DNA from: Absidia repens
Lineage: Eukaryota > Mucoromycota > Mucoromycetes > Mucorales > Cunninghamellaceae
Length of the DNA stretch: 64,000 bases
Assembly (NCBI GenBank): GCA_002105175.1
Contig: MCGE01000012.1
Location: 1,178,001 to 1,242,000, forward strand
Direction: 5' to 3'
Shown: positions 1-12,570 of the stretch, piece by piece
Position numbering within the stretch: position 1 is the stretch's first letter
Layout: each line of letters opens with the position of its first letter
The notes under the pieces: generated by a model
Database searches by the model: none
What the model was told of the DNA's origin: nothing
The model's input: the letters and a program-made list of their open reading frames with translations, nothing else
Made by a program: the position numbers and the translations under genes

Positions 1-639
1 GAAATCCATGATCCACAGGTCTTGTATACACGTCCGGTTGGTGATAAGAGTCCATCATCATCCCTTCTTCAACCATATGCGTATCGTAATAATGGTGTCG
101 GGCATCAATCAGCTGACTTTCGTTGAGTGCGTTGGTGATAGTGCCGATAAAATCCATCGCTGTGTAGCAGTCTGTTTCTCGATCAGGTGTACCGTTTAAA
201 ATGAGCACTTTGTATTGGAGTGATTTGGAGTGAGCAATCGCGTTGCCTACCCCGCGCAAGATGAGACATGGGAGAATCGATGTATACAAGGAGCCGATGG
301 AATAAACAAGGGTGTTCCGATCAGAGAGTTGAGATATCACCTTTGGGTTGGGGAGTGGGTAGATTTCTTGGCCGTATTCGTTCATGTAGTAGATGCGTCG
401 GATCGCCGCAGACAGTTTTTCCTCTGACATTTTGGAAAAAACCAGATTTTCATTCACATCGCCTTCGTCAGAGTTGCTTCGGATGGGTGAGTTGGGCAAG
501 GCGAGTTTGGAGAACGCGTCGATAGGATTCATCAACCTTGAGTGACTTGATTTGTGTTCGCCAGGATGACTGATTTCGCATTGACCACGCAGTGTCTGTC
601 CATTTTCCAGTATAGCTTTTTAGAAATATCACAATGATT

Positions 640-674
<35 letters not shown>

Positions 675-1575
675 AAGAGTGAATGAGTACTTTTTTTTCT
701 TGAGACACCATCATGACGATATATATATATATATAATTTGCAGTATCTTACCGGCTATAGCAGCAGTGTGATTTGTGTTGATAACAGGTACAACTTGTGT
801 ATCGCGAATTGCAGTAATTGCCGAGAATAAAAAGATCGCCGCTTCAAGAGATCCAAAAAACAGCCGTGCGCCAGTCAGGAAGAAATTGCCGATAGATCCG
901 TTCCGGAAGTTGAAGTGTTTGTGTGCACGTTTCAAGATTTCACTATTGAATGCCACCAAGAACCCCCGGATGGTCTCCTTCTTTTCTATAGATATTTGAT
1001 GCCAGAGTCTATTGCAAAACGAAGAAAAAACGACCTATCATTTAGCTTGCGCTGGCTACTCGCTCACCCTTCGGCAATCCCTGATTTTGGTTTTTGCTTA
1101 CCTATGTCGTCCTTCAACAATAAGAGACCATTCGTCACGTACTTTGTGTTCATCACCATGGCAGGGTAAACGGTAGCTCATGAGGTCCTTAATAGCCAGT
1201 CGTTCCAAAGCATCTGTTCCATCCGTAGTGATTAATCGTGTGAGTCTTGAACGCAAATCACCAATGCTGGGGCCACCTAAAACACGCAGTAGTTCACTCT
1301 AAGTCAAGTCGAGAACATAAATGTCAGGCGGTCCGTTTCATTTTTTTTTCTTTCTAGCGGATCCAAAACCATCCTTACTGTAGATCCGCCATTGTCTGAG
1401 ATGCCGAGTACATAGCACACATTTGGTGTCATCGATTGGAACGTGCTAGCTAAATGAAGCAAGGAAGGGGGAAACATCAGTGAAATGACAGATGCATGAT
1501 TAGTTATAACTAAAACTTACATATATAGTTACAAGCAGAGCCACCAGAAAATATAACAAAGGAAGGATCTTGCAT
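1..1575 (-). CDS. CofD/YvcK-like (UPF0052) family protein, 3' end cut by window edge
   Basis: Five exons read by eye: 1575-1521, 1449-1379, 1298-1102, 1008-752 and 615-1, continuing beyond the left edge. The protein opens with FVIFSGGSACNYI, a glycine-rich nucleotide-binding-like start. It continues with VLGISDNGGST and SELLRVLGGPSIGDLRSR, then NGSIGNFFLTGARLFFGSLE and VVPVINTNHTAAIAA. Near the edge it has LRGVGNAIAHS and VLILNGTPDRETD. This order of motifs is that of the CofD/YvcK superfamily: bacterial YvcK binds UDP-sugars and affects cell-wall precursor flow, while archaeal CofD makes coenzyme F420. The fungal members have no firmly assigned reaction known to me. The intron before 615 ends in an A-rich AAG acceptor next to a long poly-A/T run (about 643-672). 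Family assignment is strong; the biological role is unknown. Confidence 0.85.
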
Positions 1576-2482
1576 CTTGATAGTGTGTTAAAAAAAGAAT
1601 AATATAAAAAAAGAAGCAAGATAAAATAAAATTAAGGGCTATAAAAATAAAAAGTCGGCGACTGGAATTGCACCATTAAAAAATACGTGGCAAATCAAAT
1701 GACCGACACAATTGAATCAGTGAGTCCTTTTTTTTTTTATTCATTGCAAGGGAAAAGGGGGGAGGAGCAAAGGAAAGACCAACTAAATATAATCATAAGA
1801 TCACATAAATGACTGTAAATTCATTGGCATGTCAATAATAGAATTTATTCTATATTAAACTAAGCTATGGAATTCCTATGGTATAAATATGGGCAGTAAA
1901 AGAACAAAAAAAAAAAAAAAGTAACAGGTCGGTGAATAAGTGCCAGAGCGTGGTGTCAAGCAAATAAATAAATAAAAAATGTTTCGGTTGATTTCATCTA
2001 GACTTCCAAAGGAAAAGGGGGAAGAAGAATAAAAATAGACAATGTATGATAATAAAACGTGACAGGCAGGCATTTGATGGAATGGTCCGTTTTTCTAACA
2101 TTACATGGTACAGACACGTGGTCAAATAGCAGGGTTGGACTAATATGTATCAAAAAAGTTGAGCGCCATGGAGCAAACAAAAAAAAAAAAAAAAAAGAAA
2201 GAGAAAAAAGAAAAGTTAACATATAGGCAAGAGCAGGATTCATTCAATATAATAGCATGATAAATTGGGGCAGTGTCATCGGGATCTGAACAACACCGGA
2301 CGAAAATGGAAAAAAAGATGATCGACCTATTGGTGAAGGGCGAATCCCGAAAATAGAGTAACAATGGTATAATGAGACACGTGGATTTTTGAAATTGTGG
2401 TTTTTATTTACTTGACATGAAGATAGCTTGCTAAACTACATGTAACATATACATAATATATAGTGTATATATTTGACATTAA
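1576..2482. other. Intergenic: promoter of CofD-like gene and 3' flank of MADS-box gene
   Basis: About 900 bases without a convincing gene. Open frames on the minus strand here are dominated by phenylalanine from poly-A/T runs (near 1904-1920 and 2180-2197) and look spurious. A CCAAT-like or TATA-like element could not be placed with confidence. Confidence 0.6.
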
Positions 2483-3548
2483 CTAGTAATGCAGAAGATT
2501 TGATGACGGATGGAAAGGGGGATAATAGCTAGTGGATGAGTAGGCAGTTGACGGGGTTTTAAAATGATGTTGCTGATGATCTTGTTGATTGTATTGCCCA
2601 GACATTAGAAGTGGATGGCCATTGGAAGACGTAGTTGTTGAATGAGTCTATATATATATATATAACTTGTTGATAAGCATAACCCGATGAATTTATTTTT
2701 GATTCTATATATCACTTACTTCCAACCCTTGTTGTTGTTGCCGGTTCGAATAGATAACACTGGTATCATGAGGGTACGATTGTGGACCTGAGTAGATATC
2801 ACTTGCATTACGATGATGTATTGGTGCATCACTGTATGACTCTGATTTGATCATGGTGGTGGCTGTGTTACTTTGATTTGCTGTGGGTGTGGGCGAAGCG
2901 CTAAGGTGAGGCTGAAAAAAAAAAAATACGTCAGCATATCTTCTTTCTCTTTTTTCGGTTGTCTTACCGTTGGTTGTGTATCAGCAAGTAAATCGTCGGG
3001 TGCATTCAAGCACGACTGAATCAAATTTTTCCCTTCCTGTTTAGTTACAAGTGGTTGTAGCTTTGGTGTGGTGAATGTATACCTATGAAACAATCGTCAA
3101 CCATCAAGTCCTTTTGGTGTTGTTTGTTTGTCTTACACAAGACCAGTTTCAGAGACAACCAACAATAAGATTTGTGTACCTGTCAATGTACTAAGTTCAT
3201 AAGCCTACAAAAAGATGTATGAGTGGAACGATATAAAACTACACACCTGATTTTTTTTTTTTGTTATTGTAATACCTTTTTCATGATTCCGGCCTTTCTT
3301 TTCGAAAAAGTAATATGCCTTCTAGATTTGTCTTCAATATATTCTATCTTGATATTCCTTCGTCCTGATCGTTTTTCCGGTTTACTGGAAGTTTCGTCGT
3401 TATCAGTATCGTCCTGCTCTCCTTGTATGCTTGATAGATCTGATACAATAACAGTAGCTGGATGATGATTTTGCTGTTGAGAATAAGAATAATCATGGTG
3501 AGAGGCGGATAGCACCGTCGTTTCAGAATGGGTTGGTAAACTTTGCAT
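2483..3548 (-). CDS. MCM1: MADS-box transcription factor, SRF/MCM1 type
   Basis: Five exons: 3548-3276, 3204-3137, 3082-2968, 2911-2720 and 2647-2483, giving 270 residues. The MADS domain lies at about residues 61-120. It includes RRNIKIEYIEDKSRRHITFS, then KRKAGIMKK and, after intron 1, AYELSTLTGTQ and LVVSETGLVYTF. This is the SRF/Mcm1 class rather than the MEF2 class. It is followed by a SAM-type extension (TTPKLQPLVTKQEGKNLIQS). The N-terminal 60 residues are acidic and Ser/Gln-rich; the C-terminal 90 are Gln/His/Tyr-rich, as expected of a transactivation region. Mcm1-type proteins bind CArG-like boxes as dimers and recruit cofactors. The start was set at the first ATG in frame; an upstream TTG-initiated extension was rejected. 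The intron 1 donor falls inside the MADS domain. Confidence 0.88.
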
Positions 3549-3910
3549 AGGATCTATATGTGCAAACAAAACGATATATATATAAATATAAATATAAAAG
3601 GATGAGAGAGAAAAAGAAGTTTGAAATCAAAGTAATGTGAGAATTATTTTTTTTTATACTTCCCTATTTGAAAGACCGGCCACATCGTCCAATCACAAAC
3701 CCTCACCAAAACTTTATCCCCCACATTTTAATTCGCCCAATAGAAGCAAGCCGATAATTATGAAGTGCACGAATAGTTGGTTGAATTTTTATTAAACGGA
3801 AGTATGTAAACAAAGTAAATAAGTAATATTCTAAACTAAGTGGAGTTGTACATGATTATGATTATAATAATAAAAACAAGAGACGATGAGAGAGAGGGTA
3901 ACAGAGTCTA
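3549..3910. promoter_or_regulatory. MADS-box gene promoter and 3' flank of the Zn2Cys6 gene
   Basis: 360 bases between two minus-strand genes. CCAAT-like pentamers are visible near 3693 (gtccaatcac) and 3738 (gcccaatag), and an AT-rich stretch (3573-3600) lies just upstream of the MADS start. The right half holds TTTATT/AATAA-type sequences suited to 3' processing of the upstream gene. Confidence 0.4.
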
Positions 3911-6385
3911 CTATGCTTTATCAAGTGACGAGTCTAATGGGGAGAGATAACGACAAATATCATATAAAAGTGCATATCGGGGTTGAGGGTATTGACTATA
4001 CAAATGAAACAGATTTGCATTGGAATTGATGAGAGATGATGTGAGCGGAGAAGAGTCTACAGGGACACGATGGCCAGCCATGAAATCAGCAGCATCCAAA
4101 GCGGAGAAGCACATTGCTATTTTTTGTTTTGCCTTGTAAGACGTTGTCTTGTCACTGGAGAGCGCCAGAGAGGCCAAGATATCCACAGCAACAAAAATGA
4201 ATGCATCACTGAGGACTACGAAGTATTTTTTTTTTTAAAAAAAAAAAATTAGCAAAAAAGCTTCCTATTTTCTTTATCTTCTGGCACTTACATTGAGAAT
4301 ACCCCACATTTGTATCCAATTGGTTCACAATAACCATCAGCATTTCCGAAAAATCCAAACACGCCTTGACCGATTTTTCACGTATGTGAGACAAAACATC
4401 ACTGTCAATTTCCATTGTACCATCCCCATCGCCTATTTTTGTTTGGACTTTCAACAGGCAATAATGGAAGCTAGCAATGGTGTCCACAAAGGAGAGGAGG
4501 AGGGTTAGCATGCTATCATCATGGGTTTGCCGAATACATTTCATCACGGTGTCGAAATCGTAAGGGTCGTCGCACAATCGAAGATGATCGGGTAAGTTTT
4601 GCCACCATTTCTTGGCCACATGTTCGAATTGCAGGATGGTCTCCAATGTCATTTCCACTTTAGTACCGAGCAGGATCTTTTGGACGTTGGCAAACACAAT
4701 GTAAACAGAAGGATGCAATAGGATCTCAAATAAGTGATTTTGAAGATCAACAAAATTGCGAGTATAGTCGGATTCCCCAGGGAGCACCTCCAAATAGATA
4801 AAGTCCAAGTCTTCATGCTGAGAAATGCTGTCCATGAAAAAATCCACGGTCACATGGCACCAGATACAGAAGGCATAGTGTCGAGCAAACATCGCACGTT
4901 CCACCTTGGAAGACTGCGTAGGTGATTGGTAGATCGGTTTCAAATCCAAACAGATAAGGTAAGCAATCGTTTCCAGTTTCCGCATTTCAGATAAACGTAA
5001 TGTATTCATCAAAAATCGCTTCAACAGGTTGATCGACGTGACCGTTTCCAGGCGTCGTTGAGGATCGTCAAAAATATCGTCCAAAATGTTGCGACAATGC
5101 CGATAAAAGTATTCCCCCATCCCACGTCGGTCCACCATATCCGAGAACCATTTGTAGCCATTATCATCGTAGACCCCATCCTCATCGTTGTCGTAATTGT
5201 TGCTATTGATATTGCCGTCATGTTCGGTTCCGTGGACATTGGTTTGATTAGCTTCATTCGTCGTTGTTGATGATGTTGCATGATGATGTCCACAGCAAAT
5301 ATAGGTGCAAAGTGCCATTGTCACCGGGCATGTCAGGGGATCTTTCAGTTGACGATAGTATTCCATATACGTAGGTTCGTGTAAGATAGGCATGGATGGA
5401 TTGTAACATTTGAAGTACATGTACACCAGTCGATCGATGACCCATTTTGGTTTAAATGTCAATATAGGTGGCGTCGGAAAGAGTGTGCTGCTGTCTAACC
5501 AGGCGACTTTTGGAGGGTATAATAGGTGGTTCCGCGCTAGTTTGACGGTGACAGGAAGTAAAGTTCGCATGTTGCATGGTTCAATCGTGATGGGCGTGTC
5601 AACATAGAAGCCCGGAAACGGTGATGGTGAGCGGCTGATGATTTGGTTGAGTTGATCCAGGCCCCTGAGCGTCTTGATGTCGGTTTCTATTCGCCATTGG
5701 CCATTCACCAGCGTCATCTTCCATTCCTTTCCAGTCGTTAGTAAGAGGCCTTGTTGCTGCTCCTTCAGATACTGGTCGTCATTGGATTGTGCGGGTGATG
5801 TTGTTGAAAGAGAAAATGCGCCATCTCGTTGGTCTGTCGTTGACTGTGTCGCAGTGCTGTCGTTGTCAGTTTCTTTGTTCATAGATCGACGGTCGCTAAT
5901 GCTGTCAGTGCTGCTACTACTTTCGCTGAGTATATCGTCTAACCATGCCGTAGAACTCATACATTTGTCGCTAAGCAAGAGCTGTGGTGAATGATGCAAA
6001 GGTATTCCACTTGCCGTTGGTGTTAACGACCATTGTTGGTGCACTCCTCGGCATTGATTAATTTCTAGTTCCACTTGTTGAATAGTATGTTCAAGTAGAT
6101 CCACAGTCGCCCGCATTCGTCGTAGCTGTTTCATTCCATCCACTGGTTCATTAGGATCTACAACGGTGTCGGCAGACGGTAATGCACATGTCAAACCCAT
6201 ATGACTACACCGTTTACAGATATCACTATTGCAGTCGCGCATGCACTTTCTGTGTTGCTTCCGGCATTCTATAGTTAAAGAATAAAACTATTAGACCAAT
6301 TCACGGCAAGTAGCACAGATGTGTCAGTCAGTTCATTACCTATACAAGCGACAGATTTCAGTGATAATGTATCGTTTTTCTTCAT
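3911..6385 (-). CDS. Zn2Cys6 fungal-specific transcription factor
   Basis: Three exons: 6385-6340, 6268-4292 and 4215-3911, 775 residues. The zinc cluster spans residues 14-43 and is split by intron 1. It reads ACIECRKQHRKCMRDCNSDI and then CKRCSHMGLTC: six cysteines, with the basic loop containing RKQHRK. A short heptad-like segment follows (MKQLRRMRATVDLLEHTI), a likely dimerisation coiled coil. A Ser/Thr/Asp-rich linker and then the fungal_trans regulatory domain (about residues 240-450, with IDRLVYMYFKCYNPSMPILH) complete the protein. Such proteins bind CGG-containing sites and commonly control metabolic genes; the target pathway cannot be inferred here. Intron 2 carries adjacent poly-T and poly-A runs but has a normal GTAAGT donor and a TAG acceptor. 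Confidence 0.9.
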
Positions 6386-7242
6386 TTGGGTTCAGAGCAA
6401 TGCAAAAGAGAAAATATAAGACGCTTAAAGATAGTGGTGATCAGCCGAAAAATCAAAAATATACAAAACGGTAATAAAGGAGATACAGGCAGCAAAAAAA
6501 AAAAAAAAAAAAAAAAAAAGGAAAAAGAGATCCCTCCCGTTTTCAATCGCAACGCCGGCCGGATCGAAGGCGGATGTTAAAATTTTCTGTAAATATGACA
6601 AGCTAAGGAACAGGTTTGGATGAAAGGAATATCTGAATCAGACATCATTTTTGTGTGTGCTGTTTCACATACATTATTTTAAAGGCAGGATGGAAGAAAT
6701 TGGTAAGAACGATTTTCGGCTCAGCTATCAATTTGACTCATATATAAAACGCCAAGACCTAACGAGCCACATGTGAATCATCAAATAAGGGAAAATGCAT
6801 CGAATGGTAGAGATTTAATTTCAAGAATATTCAGTAGATTCCCGTTTTAGCATCAATCTTGGCATAGATGAGAAGCACAACTGAAATAAGTACTGGAAGG
6901 ATACAATTCCGTAAGGAAATGGAACAGTAGAATGTTTAGTACAAGGTAAACTTTTTATACAAAAAGTGGAGAGGAGATTAAAATGTCCGGATCATGGCAT
7001 TATATTACTGCTCTGAAGAAATTTTACAGAAGTGGGAAGAGAGGGAAGGACAACAAGTACAACGAACTGGAGAAATAGAAATAGAAATACATAGCGATAC
7101 ATCACATAAAACAGGTAATAATGATGCACGCGCAATTAGTTTTGGAAGTTTCGCTAGCAATTAAATAGGATTTATTAAATGATATGATGCAGTTCAACAA
7201 GAAGACAAAACCATCACGAAAAATGTTGTGTATGTTTCTTCT

Positions 7243-7288
<46 letters not shown>

Positions 7289-7584
7289 GGCAATACAACC
7301 TTTAACTATATAATGGGATAGTAAAGGTGAAAAGAAGTTAGTTGCCTGGTTGTGAGCTTATTAATTTTTAGAAAAAACAAAATCGTTACGTAAGCATCTG
7401 GAAGCTGGCCAATTTTACAGAGCGATCGAGGCAGTTACCGAAAAATAGGAATGTTTAAAGCGCATACTTAAGCTAAGTTTATTCCAGTGCGCACAAACCA
7501 TCACACTTTTATGCAGCCAACACCATTTTTTTTATCATTGGGCCACCACGACTATTCATCTTAATAAGAAATTTCTTTAATCCC
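6386..7584. other. Intergenic region left of repeat copy A
   Basis: About 1.2 kb with no supported gene. It contains an A run (about 6495-6519) in the Zn2Cys6 5' flank and one of the longest homopolymers of the window, a T run of about 40 at 7243-7284. No similarity to the other repeat copies was obvious here. Confidence 0.5.
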
Positions 7585-8084
7585 TTTCAAGCCCAGTGTA
7601 TACACAATAGACGGGGCACTGAGCACGACAACTTGGTGAACTCACCTCATATTTAACCCTTTTGGTTATGCACAGATACATCAGCATTTTTTTTTCTACG
7701 CACACAAGTACAGTGTGGGTATAGATATACCACATCAAAAACGAGTTAAATGTAAAAAAAAGTGCAGAACGTACTTTATTCAAATGTAGACATAAATCAT
7801 AACAACTAAACTAGAGGTCTAATGACAATAATATGACACATATAAATGGGATACTCATAGCAGAAAAACATAATGCAAGATAAACGAGTCCAAGAGGACA
7901 AACTATTTTAAGGTGAGTGACAAATTATTCTACTACGAAGAGGGGTAAAATAAATCATGTCGAACTGTTATATCTTCACTGTAAAGGCGTCAAAGGAGGG
8001 ACCAACAGTATTACCAATGATGAATAGTGGCGGTTGCCGTTGAGAAAATATAATGATAATCGGAAGAGATTAAAATCTAGTACT
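7585..8084. repeat. Left arm of repeat copy A
   Basis: Shares patches with the left arm of copy B (12990-13534), in the same order and orientation. Examples are gagcacgacaa, a TTTATTCA(A/G)ATGT block, caactaaacta, ggtctaatga, and a stretch with aaactat...acgaaga. Read on the minus strand it ends in a TGAATAAA signal near 7772, so it looks like the 3' region of a leftward transcript. No open reading frame is preserved. The outer limit is approximate. Confidence 0.5.
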
Positions 8085-9120
8085 TTCAAATTCCGCCCAC
8101 GTGGATATTTATTTTCGTCTTTTTTTTTTTTCGTTTCTCTTTCTTTTCTTCACAATTGAGGTGTCTATGGAGCTATAGTAATCTTAGATTAGTGTCAGGA
8201 CTAGTTTAGAAGCATTTTCAGAACAGGGATTACAAGACGCATGGGGAAACCCTTTCATTTTGGGTCTGGGATCTGAAGGGGCACCATTAGTTGGCTTTTT
8301 TGGAATCCATTAGATAAATTTAGAATTAGTTTGTCAATAGTTTGTATATACATCTAAATAAAATATGTTTCTGCTTTAATGAAAAAATGTCCCATGAGCC
8401 TTTTCATGGCATGTGCAATAGATCTCTGTTTTACTACCATTACTCATTTTGATTCGTATTGACTGTTGTCGTGATTCAATAAAAGATATTCCTTTCAACT
8501 TTCTCATACATTTTAAACTATATTGGTTCTCTTTTTATCGTCGTCCTTTTAGATTTGTGTAGACCATTCTTCAGATCTCACATTAGTCTCCCTCATGTTT
8601 CCTTCAATAGATCTAGATCCTTTCCTAGTTACAATGAACCTCTCAACCTTTAGTTTTAGTACCAACTAATATGTATAAAATAAAATATACCTTCTATTAA
8701 TAATACTCTAACCCATTTGATAGTAAACAATGTCGCTATTATATTTGTATTGTGTGTGTGTTACTAAAGTCTTGCTTTCTAGCTTACCCACTTCGAATAC
8801 TTTTTCCCACCAAAAGACCCAAAGGACTAGCTAGCTATTATCATAAATGCTCTACTGATTATGTAAATGGATCTAGGTCGTGCTGTGCTTGCAGCCGTCT
8901 ATATATAGTATTTTGCACTTTTTTATGTCTTATTTTTGACTAGTTGCCCCACTCTCCCTGAGACCTAGTGACCGGTTGCTAGTTCTAGGTCACTTACTGT
9001 GATATATAATCCTATTCATTCTCCACCATTAGTATCAATACGCTGAACTATACATATTGAATATAAATATATATACAGCTTTTGTTTATTTAATTTTGCA
9101 TGTGGTATAATAATAAAAAA
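8085..9120 (+). repeat. Dispersed repeat, copy A (right arm)
   Basis: Starts at ccgcccacgtgg (8093), followed by an AT-box and a pyrimidine tract. The conserved core gattagtgtcaggactag is at about 8187, then gggattacaagacgcatggg and aaaccctttcatttt. Several AATAAA-like signals follow (near 8358 and 8478). The unit is traceable to ctaggtcactta near 9000 and more weakly to a gataataataa-like end near 9115. No protein-coding potential was seen. It is one of seven like-oriented copies in this window; see the hunt section. Confidence 0.75.
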
Positions 9121-9490
9121 GGATGTATAGCCTAAAGGTCGTTGAGCCTCATGAGGCTGCTTAACATTATTACTACTGTACATCAAATATAAATACGTAG
9201 AATAATTTTTGCTTTTATTTCAATACAAAGTGCTGGTGGAAGAAAGCTTAAGCGACAGAAATGAATGCCACGGTGAAAAAAAAAGAAGGTCAAAATACAA
9301 AATATATTTATTGGATAAAAAAAAATGATTTTATTAAAGATGATGAATAAAGATGACAAATAAATACATAATAATAATAAACATGATAGAGGAGAGAGAA
9401 GTGGATATCGGTAATCTAATTGAAAATGAATGAGTTGGCGATGGGAAATAATCTAATCTAATCACTTTTTGTTTTGTAAACCAAGGTAAT
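9121..9490. other. 3' flank of UTP25
   Basis: AT-rich stretch between repeat copy A and the UTP25 stop codon. On the minus strand an AATAAA-type signal (TTTATT near 9306-9312) suits UTP25 polyadenylation. Nothing else was recognised. Confidence 0.45.
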
Positions 9491-12400
9491 CTAAGCAAAA
9501 TGGAAGACGTTCTTTTGAGCAGTACACATATTTTTCGCCCGATCGGTACCAACAATTCGTTCCAGTTTCAAAAAGTCATATTTGGAAAACAAAGCGGTGC
9601 AAGAGAAGGTTGCCTCTTCGGCAGCGCTTGCTTGGTCGTTGATCTTCAGGCCCAAAAAGTCCACCACTTCCGAATAAAATTGAGCATGATCAGGGAGGCC
9701 ATAAAATACCACATGATAGGTACCCCGAATGTTGTAGCGCCGGAAGAAATGAATACGTTCGGTGTATAAGATAAATTTGGTGCGTCCATGGAAGAATTGT
9801 GCTCTTGCACGAGCAATACCAGACCCAGAAGTATATTCACAACATGGCTCATAGTCGTATTTGTTGTCTTCCAAATAGTTTCGGATCCGCACAAAATCGA
9901 AATAAGATGGAATGAAGATGAGGGTATGTGCTTGCATCACTGCCGATTTTCGTAGAGCTGGTAAAGTCTATTTGAAAGAAAGAAAATTAGTTTCATGCAT
10001 GGCGAATCGTGTTTTTTTTTTGTGGTATTACCTTTTCAACAAAGTATTTGAATCTAGCATCATCCATAGCAGCCAAAGACGTTGTATCAACTCGAGTGAA
10101 TGATTGGGGAATTTGAGTAGTAACATCCATGATTGTACCTTCATAGCTTTGTTTGATTTTCATTCGACCACTGATGTTTTTCAAGTATTTGTTGTAAAGC
10201 GCATTCAGTTCAGGAGTCAAAAAGTCAGCGAAGACCAATGTTTGTCGTAAATAGCGCCCTTTTCCATCCAAATACCAGTTCTTGATTCTTGAAATATCAC
10301 AGCCATGAGCATCATTCGGAATCAAATTCATATGTTGGAAGATGTGGTCGATATGTTCCCAGTTTTGCATCAAAAAGTTGGTACTTTGGTCCAAAATCAT
10401 GATTTCGATAGATGACAAGTAATCATGATCTCTTTTCTTGTCCCTGTAAGCGGCAACAAAAAGAAAAAGAGTTAGCATTGAGATGACACTTGGCGTAATT
10501 CTATGCAATTTTAATCAGCATCACACCTACCCTTCAGATCCAATCAATGTTCTCAAACCAAGAGGAGAGGCAATCAGAATGTCAGAGTTGTAAATATCGC
10601 TGAAGATTTTCATAGATTTTCTAGCAAACTTGATCCCAATTCGGAAATGATCATCGATATTCCCTTTGAAAGTTTCCAAAAAGTCAGCAGGCTTCGTTTC
10701 ATCCACTCTGTCTTCTTCCAAAAGGTTGAATTGTTGATTAAAACGCTTCTTGTTTTCCTGTAAATCATGAAGTTAGATCTCCAGTGTCTATAAACATTCT
10801 ATGTTTTTTACTTTTATTTTCAACCATCCATTCATTCATTACCTGTTGCTCACTACCGGAAAGCTTGATAAGTGAATCTACCACATCGATAACGGTATTT
10901 CTGAATGGTAAGACAATCAAAACTGTTGGTCGAGTAAATCCTTGATCACGATAATCTCTAAATAAAGAAAAGAGCAAAACGGTTGGCAAAAAATACAAAC
11001 AATAATACAAAGCAAAAAAAAAAAAAAGGAGTTACCCAGGGTCTTTGTTTTCCTTTTGAGCTTTTTGAATCTTGGCATTGTTTTTGGTAAGACGGTCACG
11101 GGATCTAGTAAAATGAAATAACAAATGAGTATGAAGCTAAAAAGTATTATCCTGTTCAAAACTTACTTGGTAATATGATTCATGGCATGTAAAGCATATA
11201 GATTGCGAATTTCCTTGGCGTTGTCGAGGGATCGATTGCTGAAAACGACATCACGATACTTGTTGATAGGAGCAAAGAGTTTTTCTTGAAGAGGCGTAAA
11301 GACAGAATCACCTAGATCATAAAGGAGTACAAATAATAATCAATATTCATCCAGCAAAGCCTGTCTCTACCCTAGTATTACCTTGACTAACAGATGCTTT
11401 GTTCACAGTCTCCCAATGCCGAGCCACCTTTTCCTTGACTTGATGATCTTCCAAACGAGAAGTGTGTGTTTTTTGAGTTTCCCGACCAGCCGAAGAAGAC
11501 GTACCAATGAATTGATACGCAACATCCTTGAGGACATCGTCATGCCACGTGTCGACTGACCATTTCTTTTGTTCCACCAAAGCGATCTTCTTGTCAAAAT
11601 CTGCAGGTTGTTGATCCTTGAATCGAGATTCGTAAATATTGGTGCTCAGCTCTTCTTCATTGTCTGTTGAGATGTATCCAGCCTCAATCTCCAAGTTTTC
11701 TTCATCTTCTTGCACCTCGTTGTCTGATAGTTCCGGTTCCATATCATCATGATCGTGAATAGCGTCATCCTGTTCCACACCGTTTTCGTCAATGTCTTCA
11801 TCGTCATCTGCTTCGTCCAGATCGTCATCGTCGCCTATCAAAAAGAAATATGTCATTAAAGATCATTTGTCTACTACTAATCCATTCTCTATCTTGTACT
11901 TACTTTGATCATCTCCAGAGTTCAGTTCATCATCGTCACCTTCTTCTTCTTCTTCTTCCAATTCGCCATCCATAGCTTCATCGTCGTCATCTTCTGAGTC
12001 GGCGGCAACTTCTTCCAATCCTTCTTGTTCAAGCTGGATTTTCTTGTAAAAGTCTTGATTTTTAGACGTCTTCTTCAGAGAACCCATCAAGAGTGAATAG
12101 GCTGAAGGCTTTTCCCAATCGTCTTCGTCCGAAGCATTATCAGAGCTTTCTTCTTCAGACACAAGTTCCCCATTATCACGTCGTCGTTGTTCTTCCATTT
12201 CACGATCGAGATCTATTTCGTTCACCACACGTCGTCGTTGTCTATATAATAAATAAAACATGAAAGGAGGTGGTGGATCAGTCATCAAATCAAGTATATT
12301 TTCCTCGCTACAAAATAACGGAACCGTATCGTTCGGGATCGCTTACTTGGAAGGTTCACCATCTTGCTCCTCCTCTTCATCATTGAAGTCAGTAGGGACC

Positions 12401-12570
12401 AGTTCACCATAGTCAAGAAGATGCTGCTTGTCTTTTCTCGATAAGTTTCCAAACTTGGTGGGTGCTTCCTTACGCTTTGCTGATTTTGAAGAAGAAAGGC
12501 CAGACACGTGAGTTTCTGATGTCTTTTTCTTTCCCATAGCCTTGCTAATTGCTGATCGTCCTTTCGCCAT
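9491..12570 (-). CDS. UTP25: U3 snoRNP-associated ribosome biogenesis factor Utp25 (DEF family)
   Basis: Nine exons: 12570-12347, 12241-11904, 11834-11382, 11311-11167, 11104-11036, 10957-10843, 10757-10531, 10443-10032 and 9967-9491; 819 residues. The basic N terminus ([16 protein letters not shown]) is followed by a very acidic region (about residues 90-260) with long D/E runs. The C-terminal half is the conserved UTP25 domain with [85 protein letters not shown] and [12 protein letters not shown]. The domain resembles a degenerate DEAD-box helicase fold that has lost its catalytic motifs. In yeast Utp25 acts in the nucleolus in the small-subunit processome for 18S rRNA maturation. Length, acidic tract and motif order all fit the family. 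Confidence 0.93.

Noticed and set aside
1876..2364. Overlapping minus-strand open frames rich in Phe
   Set aside because: They arise from poly-A/T runs, have no conserved motif or coding composition, and overlap each other in different frames.
2740..2765. GGTTCGAAT resembling a tRNA B box
   Set aside because: It lies inside a MADS-box exon and no cloverleaf or A box is present in the proper place.
3549..3569. Upstream extension of the MADS-box protein
   Set aside because: It would need a TTG start; the first ATG in frame is at 3548.
8085..9120. Repeat copies as solo LTRs of a retrotransposon
   Set aside because: No TG...CA ends, no flanking 4-6 base duplication that I could identify, and no gag/pol remnant in the window. 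Not excluded, but unsupported.
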